A stretch of 64,000 nucleotides of DNA. Source: Triatoma infestans (taxonomy: Eukaryota; Arthropoda; Insecta; Hemiptera; Reduviidae). This document shows, one piece after another, positions 56,180 through 64,000 of the stretch; positions within the stretch are counted from its first letter, which is position 1; every line of letters starts with the position of its first letter. Both the position numbers and the translations under genes were made by a program. The notes beneath the pieces were generated by a model. It was not told the DNA's origin. It saw nothing but the letters and a program-made list of their open reading frames with translations, and ran no database searches. The DNA lies in the NCBI GenBank assembly GCA_011037195.1, contig JAAEAF010014379.1, forward strand, positions 170,258 to 234,257, given 5' to 3'.

Positions 56180-58250
56180 CAGATGTTACCGGTTGCACCC
56201 TATGACGACTCTTTATTCATAAGTACTTTTAAACTTCAAAAGTTCCAACTCCAGAGTTAAATAGCGAAATAACAATAAAGTTGTTAGAGAGTATAAACAA
56301 TAGTAAAAATAACTGCCCTCCGGTTTTGATTTGATCCCAAATGAAATTTTCAAAATGCTGAACTATTTATTGAATATGCTAAATAAAATCTGGTTTAATG
56401 AGCAAATTCCCAAAGCTTGGTCCTGTATCAAAATGATGCTATTGCATAAAAAAAGGTGATCGGTCAGATCCATATAATTATCACGGAATCGCTTTATGTA
56501 ATTCTGTAATTAGGATATTTACAAATATCATAAATACAATACTAACGAGATGGATCTACAAAAGACGTCTGTTGTCAAGGGAGCAAATGAGATTCAGAAA
56601 AGGTATGGGGATGCAGAGACTGTATTTTTACAATGTCCTCTGTTATTAATATAAACTTAAGGCTTAAGAGAAGGAAAATATTAGGCATATTAATAGATTT
56701 CAAGCGTGCGTCTGATTCCGTTAGTCACTCGAAATTATGGATGAAACTAATCAGATGGGAATCAGTGTTAAATTAGTTCGCATAATCAAAAATATCTATG
56801 TATCCGCCTCAATAAGAATTTCTAATGGTTTAAAATTTTCTAAAGAGATTAAAGTAATATAGGGTGTATTGCAAGGAGAAGTTTTGAGTCCTTTACTATT
56901 GTCATTATAGGTATAGATATTTTGGACTTTTTTCATGAAAGAAAAGCTGAGGGAATTAATATATGCAATAGTGTAGACGTATTAATGTTAATGCATGCTG
57001 TCGACATCGTGCTGTTGGTACCTTCATGGAGGGATGCGCAATTCAAATTGAACTTGCTCAGGGATTATTGCAAAGATAATGACTTAATGGTAAATTCCAA
57101 AAAAAAAAAAAACAGTAATAATCCCATTTCAAAAAGGGGACAGACTTAGTAAAATTAAAAATTTTTATTATGATGATAAAATCATTGAAACAAACAATAA
57201 GTTTATTTATTTGGGCGTCCCATTTTCGTCATCTGGATGTTTATCATCTGCTGGTAATTATTTTCTTACGAAATGTTCTGCTGTCAACTCCTCTGTGTTA
57301 AATTTGTTAAAATCCTGCGAATCAGATTCTTGGAGTTCAAAAGTTTCATTGTTTGACGCTATATCGCAAACTAATCTACTTTATATGGCCGAATTTTGAG
57401 GTTCACAATGTTTAACTCAGGTTGAACGAGGTTAAATTAACTTTTTCAAATTGTTATTGAGCTTACCTCTTCATACTCCGAATACCTTACATAAGGCTAG
57501 AGTTGTTCAGGTCTCACACTTAATTTAAAATTATTAAAAAAATATTAGGATGGTGGATTAGTTTGCTAGGGATGTCCATAGATAAACTCCCCAAAATATG
57601 CTTTAAAAGGCTTCTACAGTAAATATTCCTTTGAACTGGTTCTCCGAGTTGAGGTACTATTTGACGATAATAGGAGAGGAAAGTTTGTACCAGTATAGAA
57701 ATGTTGATATTATTAAAATTAAGCATAAAGATTTGTTAACTACTTTTAAAAATAATTTAATTAGTAAGGATATTGACTCTGTTTGTAATGGCACATACAA
57801 CTTGTATTACCGTAATATTTGTACATTTGGAATAAAACAAGAATATTTATATTTCAATGTGAATATAAAAAAAAAATAAGACAGGTGGCCCAATTACGTT
57901 TGGCATATATAAAAAGAAGACCTCATCAGATATTGAAGGCAGTAAGCATGTGTGTCCTCGGACCATCTATCCCTGTCCAGTTTGTTTCAGGGGTGAGATG
58001 GACACGGTAGCACATTGCTTATTTTCCTGCCCAATGTTTATTTAGTCAAAGAAATAACTATCTGAGGAACTATTTTGCTTTGGTTCATAATGATGTCAAC
58101 AAAATAAGTAAGCTTTTATGCATTTTTTATATATAAGTAGCTTAAAAATAAGAACGTGAATTAATGTAAGCAGCGTCCATATTTAATTAAGTTTATTTTC
58201 TTTATTTTTTGTACCAACTCCTTATTGTAGGAAATGAAGAGGGGCTTTAT
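56180..58250 (+). pseudogene. LINE-C ORF2 remnant (RT and C-terminal knuckle)
   Basis: Frames give DRSDPYNYHGIALCNSVIRI, LLSREQMRFRKGMG, ILGILIDFKRASDSV-like sequence, SVKLVRIIKNIYVSASIRIS, LQGEVLSPLLL, then LMHAVDIVLLVPSW where the catalytic YADD is degraded to HAVD. Further on come KFIYLGVPFSSSG, a thumb region and the Cys/His segment CPVCFRGEMDTVAHCLFSCP (57960-58040). Multiple frameshifts. It is related to but distinct from LINE-A and probably ends near 58250-58290. Confidence 0.75.
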
Positions 58251-58699
58251 TGTTCTTAATTTTATTAATTACATTTATTGTAATTAAAGGGCTCACTAGC
58301 CACACTCATTAATTCAAAATCTCCTGATTTTTTTTTTTAATCATTTCTTTCAAGACTGAAATAGAAATACCTACTGACTTCGTGAAATTCCTTCCGCCTG
58401 GAAGGTGGTGAGATATTTGATAATTGGCTCTGTGAGTGACTAAGCTATTGCAAAGCTATTAATATCTTTAATTTTGTTTTTTTTTTTTTCTTTGTTATCT
58501 AAATCACAAATCATCCTTTACCGTATAAAAGTAAAATAATTATAATTTTTTGTATAAATAAATAATGCAACAGAATAATTAAACTTACACTTAAAAAAAA
58601 AAATGTTTTCGCTAACGTTAAAAATTAAAATAAAGTATAAAATAAATAAATAAATAAATGCGCAGGTGGAAGGGTTAAATAAAAACAAGAGTGGGATTC

Positions 58700-58735
58700 A
58701 GTATAAAGCATAAGAGTTTAGAAGTGTCTTTGTTC
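58700..58735 (+). promoter_or_regulatory. TATA element and likely start region of the takeout-like gene
   Basis: GTATAAAG at 58701-58708, 41-47 bp before the ATG at 58749. Transcription would begin about 30 bp downstream, near ttcaactc at about 58733, giving a very short leader. This fits a compact TATA-driven insect secreted-protein gene. Confidence 0.5.
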
Positions 58736-58748
58736 AACTCAATACATC

Positions 58749-59221
58749 ATGGATGTAAAAGTGTTTCTCCTTTTGACCTCGTTCGCAATTATTTCTCGTG
58801 CAGCTGTACTTAGAAATGGAGTAGAAATACGTACGTTTTGTATATCTATAGATATATATATAATTTTTTTTTATTTTTTGAAATTATTCATAAAACAATT
58901 TTTTTTATTAAATTTAATCATTTTTTTATTTATTTATTTTATTCCGTACAGCACAATATGCGGAAATTTGTAGAAGATCCCAGCCACAGCATAGCCTTGA
59001 TGAATGTTTAAAGAATTCTATACAGACTTTAATACAAAAAATCAGCAAAGGTTAGTATATTATGATTTTTTTTAAAAATAAGTTTTTTCATTTTTTTTTT
59101 TTTTTAACAAAATTCTTTAAATAATTACTTTTATAAAATTGTAAAAAAAAAAAGTATTACAGAAATTTCTGAAGTTCAGGAGATCGAAGATTCTAAGGAA
59201 GTTAATTATACTTTAACTATC
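58749..59221 (+). CDS. Takeout/JHBP-like secreted protein, first three exons
   Basis: Exons 58749-58830, 58952-59050 and 59163-59221 join in phase with GT/AG borders (donors gtacgt, gttagt, gtatgt), giving 80 residues before the next donor. The first 18 residues are a signal peptide (MDVKVFLLLTSFAIIS). The mature part has YAEICRRSQPQHSLDECLKN with Cys34 and Cys46, then SIQTLIQKISK. This pair of N-terminal Cys, the DECL motif and the amphipathic IQ..IQKI helix match the takeout/juvenile-hormone-binding family, which carries hydrophobic ligands in haemolymph. The usual GIPELGIPPLDP stretch is replaced by EISEVQEIEDSKEVN, so it is divergent. The family is about 250 residues. Remaining exons were not found to 64000; they lie in or beyond the repeat-rich downstream region, or the gene is broken. 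Confidence 0.7.
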
Positions 59222-59545
59222 GTATGTAAGTGGATGTACTACGTCTTTTAATATATTCCAAAAAATTCATTCATTTAAAAAACTTATACAATTTAAATCT
59301 GATTCTATTTTCTCGATTAAAAAAAAAAAAAAAAAAATTAAAAATCTCGATTCATTTCCGGTCAAAAAAAAATCTATAAATCGAAACAATACTTACCTCA
59401 AGGAATTTTTTTTTTTCCTATTTTTTATTTTTTATTATTTTTTTCAGTTTTTCGCGATTTTTTTCTCGAAAAGTTTCCAATAATGATTAAATTTGACCTA
59501 ATTATTAGCTTTCACAATCTTTCATTTTTTTTTTTTTATTTGCAT

Positions 59546-60270
59546 ACTTTCTTTTATTGTGTAAAGTGATTTGTAGATAGATTTTTTTGTTTGAAAAGTG
59601 AGTTTTCTCTCGAAATACATATTAAGTATGAAAAGTATGAAAAAGTAGTATACATAATATGTTAAGAATATATTCGTTTTTATTATGTGAGCAATAAACC
59701 TAATAAAATAAAGCAGAAAAATCGTAGAAAGTTTAAAACTTGAATTCCATTTAGGTGTATAATCAAAGAATTCGATAGAAAAGTTTTGACTTTCTTTAAA
59801 CCGCCAGAACCGGAAGTGGTTGGTCATTTATCATCTATCATTTGAAACAATGTTCTTGGAAATAAAATTTAGTTCTAGTTAGGGTGTAAATATGACGTTG
59901 AAAGTTTTCCCCCCTTCAAAATGCTATTTCAATATAATAAACGGATTTTAATATCTATTTAATGTTTAATGAGAATTATTAAATTTTTTTGGAACCCCCA
60001 TAATACCGTGTTTGAAAAAAAAATCAATATTGCAAACTTTTATGATCGTTTTATTTTCTCTAAAAAGAAACCAGCGGATCTTTCTCGAAACTTAGTAGAT
60101 TAATTAAACTTAAAACGTTATTAGAAAGTTTATTTCAGTATGTTCTGGATTAAGCTGTCCCACCAAATTGTTATTTAAATATGTATGTATGCCGTCGTCG
60201 CTTAGTTTCACAACTTCTTTGTAACATGAATGACAATTTTAAAATACACATTGCCAAACTTCCAAGTTAA

Positions 60271-60306
<36 letters not shown>

Positions 60307-60352
60307 TTAATTTAAATTTGACAATCACAATTAGAGAAAGTTATGTGCGCAG
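59546..60352 (-). mobile_element. Old HINE-like repeat (j)
   Basis: Degenerate. Recognisable pieces are gcagaaaaatcgtagaaagt, gaaccggaagtgg and agagaaagttatgtgcgcag near 60340. It lies in or next to the takeout-like gene. An AAT microsatellite (60271-60302) sits within it. Confidence 0.45.
60271..60302 (+). repeat. (AAT)n microsatellite
   Basis: About ten perfect AAT units. Confidence 0.9.
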
Positions 60353-60615
60353 AATTTTGAGATCCCCACCGATTATTATTATAATTATTTTTTAAATTGA
60401 TAATTCGTTCAATTTTTTTTTTTTATTCCCATACGTTAATACTGATCACGATTTAATCATTATCATTTCCAATTTACGAATTTTTTGTCAGTTTTCTTAA
60501 CTTTTACGAAATAATTTTTGCTATCTATTTTTTAAAAAATAAATTATATCGGCTTTCAAAAAAAATAAATAATAAATTCTTATTGTTATATCCGAGGATT
60601 TTTATTTTTATTTTT

Positions 60616-61540
60616 ACTTTCTCTTACTCCTATAGTAAGAGGATGTATTGTAATCATGTCAAATTTTCGGTATCGAGTTTTCACCGGAAATATCCATTTT
60701 GAAGTCCCCTGAGTCTAAAAAATGTGGTTTTAAGAAAATGGTCTGCATATGTGTGTGTGTGTGTGTGTATGTGAACAGCATAGCTCAAAAACGAAAAATC
60801 GTAGAAAGTTGAAACTTGATATCACTTGTAGATATCACCATGGGATCTGACAGTACGTTATCTGTCAAAATTCCTCAACCGGAAGTACCACTTTACTAGT
60901 TTTTTTTTTTTTTTTTTGTTTTTGCGATTTTCTCAAAAATGGCTCCGACGATTTTCTTTAAACTTGGTATATCATCTACATATACAAAGAGCTACAACTT
61001 TTATTTAAAACATTTCCCTGGGAAAATTCATTTAAGGGCACTTCTGGGGGAAGGGTGGGGTTAGGTTTTCATCTAAAGTGCTGTTTCTGTTTATTAGACA
61101 ATTCAGTCATCTAAATAATGTTAATTAGAATTGAATATGTTGTTGAAATTCCGAATTTGAAAAAAATCGGATAACCGGAAGTGCGTTTATTTTAACACTT
61201 TAGTAAATGATTTTTTTCACTTTTTCGTGATTTTCTCAAAAATGGCTCCGACGATTTTCTTTAAACTTGGTAAATCAACTACATATACAAAGACCTACAA
61301 CTTTTATTTAAAACATTTCTCTGGGAAAATTCACTTAAGGGCACTTTTAGGGGAGGGATGGGGTTATGTTTTTCTCTAAAGTGCTATCATAGTTGATTAT
61401 ACAATTCTATCAACCAAACAAAATTCCAAGTTTTAAGAAAATTAGTAAACCGGAAGTGCGCTTTTACTGAACGGTTTTTTTTTTCAGTTTTCGAAGAATT
61501 TCGTTAAATTTAGTATAATAAATATTATAACATTTGTCAT
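60616..61540 (-). mobile_element. HINE-like repeat, three-module copy (k)
   Basis: Starts ACTTTCTCTTACTCCTATAGTAAGAGG, then tcggtatcgagttttcaccg, GT repeat (60754-60767), ttttgcgattttctcaaaaa and module boxes. The G-rich blocks are at about 61045-61061 and 61349-61362. The TCTGGTGTG end is lost: after cgaagaatttcgttaaatt the sequence changes near 61540. Confidence 0.88.
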
Positions 61541-61574
61541 TCTTTTACACTGATGTTACAGTTCAATTTTTAAA

Positions 61575-61620
61575 ACCTGAAGAAGGCAATCATTTTTTTT
61601 GTTAAAACGCCGATAAAAAG
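61575..61620 (+). ncRNA. Degenerate Penelope-type tail motif
   Basis: CCTGAAGAAGGCAATC then GTTAAAACGCCG: same order as the hammerhead-like tails, but GAAA is lost and helix II does not form. A relic only. Confidence 0.3.
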
Positions 61621-62395
61621 AATAAGATTATAGTTTTATTTCAATGTAAAAAAAAAAAGTTGAATAGAATTTTCGAGTTTGATTTTCGATCTAACATTTG
61701 TTTTGTGAGAAAAATAAGTCGTATTGTATTAAACTCTCAATGGCCAAACTTATCTACACAGCTTTGGGGAAATCTACGAAGTAAAATTATGTAAAAAAAA
61801 AAATTTTTAAAACATTAAACATTAAAAATTCCCTGGTTTCATAATTTAATGACAATTTTATTATTCAATAAAAAAAAAAATCGAATCGATAAATTAAGAA
61901 AAAATATGGAATATTCATTTTTAATAAATTGCATTATTTTCTTATTATTACGTATTTATGAAATAACCCAATTCAAAAAAATATAAATTATTAAGTTCCA
62001 CTATTTAAAAAAAAAAAAAAAAAATCAAAACATATACTTATTTATATTTTATAATTTTGTTAGTATTATTTAACCGAAAGTTTCAATTTATATGCGAGAG
62101 ACAACTTGATGTTACGTCTTCAACTGGTCGGTCTTACTTTCACAATACCTACCTCACTGTCCTACTTCCAATCAAATAATGTTGAATAGTTTTTTAAACT
62201 TTGTCTTGTCTTTTTTTACAATAAATAACTAAATTTTTATGTTTTTTTTATTTTTATTTTTCTATTTTATATCACTATTAAAAAAAGGAAAAATTATTGT
62301 TAATGAGAATTTTTTTTTACTTAAAAAAAAAATTTATAAACTGTGACCTTTCTAGAATTATATACTCGTTTCATTTTTTTTTTTTTTTTTTTTTT

Positions 62396-63005
62396 TTATT
62401 ATCTCCCTCTTGCAGTACTATAAGAAAGTATCGAGCGCGATCGTGTGTAAGACTTTCGAATTTGTGTTTTCACCGGAAACCCATATTCTGAGGTTATCTG
62501 CGTTCAAAAAAAAAAAAAAAAAAGAATTAAAGATTAGTCTGTCTATATGTCCTTCGGATGTTGTTGTTTTTATGTTCCTTGGGTGGGGGTATTGATCGAA
62601 GGATTTCTGTAGAAAACTGTCAACCAAAAAAAAAGTTACTTTAAACTTTGCCACACCAACTATTTATATTCAAAAATATTTTAAAGGGAAAAAGATTTTT
62701 TAAATGTTCCTAAAACGATCCAACCACCATATTGATTGAGTTATATTCTTCTTTTAAGTATGATATTATTAACATGTCATCTATAATAATATAATTTCTA
62801 TTCAAACATGGCTGAAATTCCGAATTTTTATAAAATCAGTAACCCCCATAACTATGACTTTACTGACTGGTTTCCTCAGAGTTTCGGGATTTTTCTCAGC
62901 AAAACAGCTTCAGAGATTTTCTTTAATCTTCAAATCCCCGGAGTAAAATTGTTTACCGATGTTTTAGATTCTACTATGTTACGCTTAAATCAGAACAGTC
63001 ATTTC
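62396..63005 (-). mobile_element. Old HINE-like repeat (l)
   Basis: Degenerate copy: ctccctcttgcagtactataagaaagtatc at the stem-loop end, gtgttttcaccggaaacccat, then tggctgaaattccgaattt and cagagattttctttaa boxes. No clean ends. Confidence 0.5.
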
Positions 63006-63569
63006 AAATTTTTTTTTTTATTGTATAATGGGATACGAATCATTAATAATTCATAGGATCCGAAGAGCGGAGAAGCATACATTGAATGAATCAAAAATTA
63101 GTTACTCCCCAGCTGGGCCAGACTAGGAAGGGATGGATAGTTCGATTCCTATAAATAGAGCGACAGTAGTACAGTTAGGATATTTTAGAACAGTACATCC
63201 TGTCAGCAACTTATCTACCTTCTTATTACTCTGCCAGTCTGTCTCTTTATATTTCTCTCGGTACCTAACTTCTAATATATTGGTAAATGTCTTGCAGTTT
63301 GTGTGTGCTATTCATTATACAGTGTTCAGCATATCATCTAGTTTATTTCTCTAAAATCCATTCTCAAATAACTTGTCTCTCCTTATCACATCCATTATAG
63401 TAGGGACTGTCTCGTGATCTACTGTCCAGTCCTAAGAATCTTTCTTAGGAGTAAAACCCTAAGAATCATAAAAGTACGGTTTCCTATGTTTATGTGTAAC
63501 GATAAGGGAAACTTAAAATCCCAAATTTGACGTAAATTGTTAATTAAAGTCGTAGATTAGATTACATTA
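63006..63569. other. Unassigned stretch
   Basis: 63120-63360 has a continuous small ORF without recognisable similarity. 63410-63480 contains a short repeat (ctaagaatc twice). No further takeout exon recognised. Confidence 0.4.
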
Positions 63570-63790
63570 TTATTGGGGGATTATTGCAATGCGACTTGAA
63601 ATATCTATTGTGCCCTCCCGGGCCTTCTCAGTCCGGTCTCCGTTGCAGTGTTCTCTATCTACAGATAGCACTGCCCTTCACCGATCTGTGAAATGAAGAG
63701 GCTCCTGGGAAGAAAAAATCTAAGGGCAGCATGTTGGATTCGAAGTCAGAACCTTAGCGTTGCTAGGTTAGCGTGTTACCTCCCTCCTTT
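63570..63790 (-). repeat. tRNA-derived SINE, family 1, minus copy
   Basis: On the minus strand a decayed head (ggttctgacttcgaatcc) is followed by atgctgcccttagatttttt, ggagcctcttcatttcacag and gagaaggcccgggagggc. The body matches the variant at 35834. Confidence 0.75.
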
Positions 63791-64000
63791 TGGATTACGC
63801 CAATTAACTAGGACGGAGACCCCTAGTTTGTGTACTGTGTTTGTCTTTGTCTGTAAAGGGTATTATAGTGTATGTAGTTTAAGTGTACTGTGCACTGTTC
63901 TGACGAAGTGCATGAAGTATTAAGCTGTGGCAAACAACCGTGGAGTCGCTATTCCGCAAGTAACTGCATGCAACATATAATATCCTTTGCGCGAAATTAC
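63791..64000. other. Unassigned window end
   Basis: Open plus-strand frame to 63923, no similarity recognised. Confidence 0.35.

Overview
The window looks like nuclear DNA of an insect. It is strongly A+T rich, has small phase-consistent exons in long repeat-filled introns, and carries a RabX4-type GTPase, a takeout/JHBP-type secreted protein and typical insect transposons (mariner, Harbinger, Penelope-like, Jockey/I/R1-like LINEs, tRNA-derived SINEs). I cannot fix the order from the sequence. There are no bacterial operons, CRISPR arrays or rRNA genes.

Three host genes can be supported. (1) 4242-7792, minus: a Rab GTPase with five exons and intact G motifs; its prenylated C-terminus was not securely found. 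(2) 11916-20767, minus: an eight-exon, about 379-residue kinase-fold protein derived from GSK3/shaggy. It keeps the phosphate-binding Lys and the alphaC Glu, but HRD is now HRN and DFG is now NLE, so it should be a pseudokinase. (3) 58749-59221, plus: the first three exons of a secreted takeout/JHBP-like protein behind a TATA element. There is also an RpS24 processed pseudogene at 28317-28706. A 52-residue ORF (43037) and an 80-residue ORF (25762) are not identified.

The rest is mobile DNA. 1-4241 shows nothing recognisable. 4242-20767 holds the Rab and pseudokinase genes with LINE remnants in their introns. 20990-24420 is a transposon cluster: a LINE tail, a small LTR element with a gag remnant, a Harbinger element with a truncated transposase, and a fold-back repeat with a hammerhead-like motif. 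26500-45000 is mostly repeats: LINE ends, a deleted mariner, two SINE families, and many copies of one non-autonomous family. That family has a stem-loop at one end, asymmetric inverted ends, a CA microsatellite and about 300-bp internal modules, which resembles Helentron-associated (HINE/DINE-1-like) elements. About twelve copies occur in the window, several as inverted pairs.

46076-55930 is a giant palindrome: two arms of about 4.9 kb around a 26-bp loop. Each arm carries, mirrored, a LINE RT piece, a solo LTR with ATAT target duplication, a LINE with ORF1 and endonuclease remnants split by a fold-back GGGTGTCCC MITE, and a Penelope-like GIY-YIG fragment. The loop lies inside the GIY-YIG coding region. 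The arms differ by small indels and substitutions. Hammerhead-ribozyme-like motifs with complementary helix I flanks occur in the Penelope-like tails and in a separate repeat family at 15.3, 24.3 and 36.6 kb. Another decayed LINE (56180-58250), the takeout gene start, and old HINE-like copies plus a SINE complete the right side.
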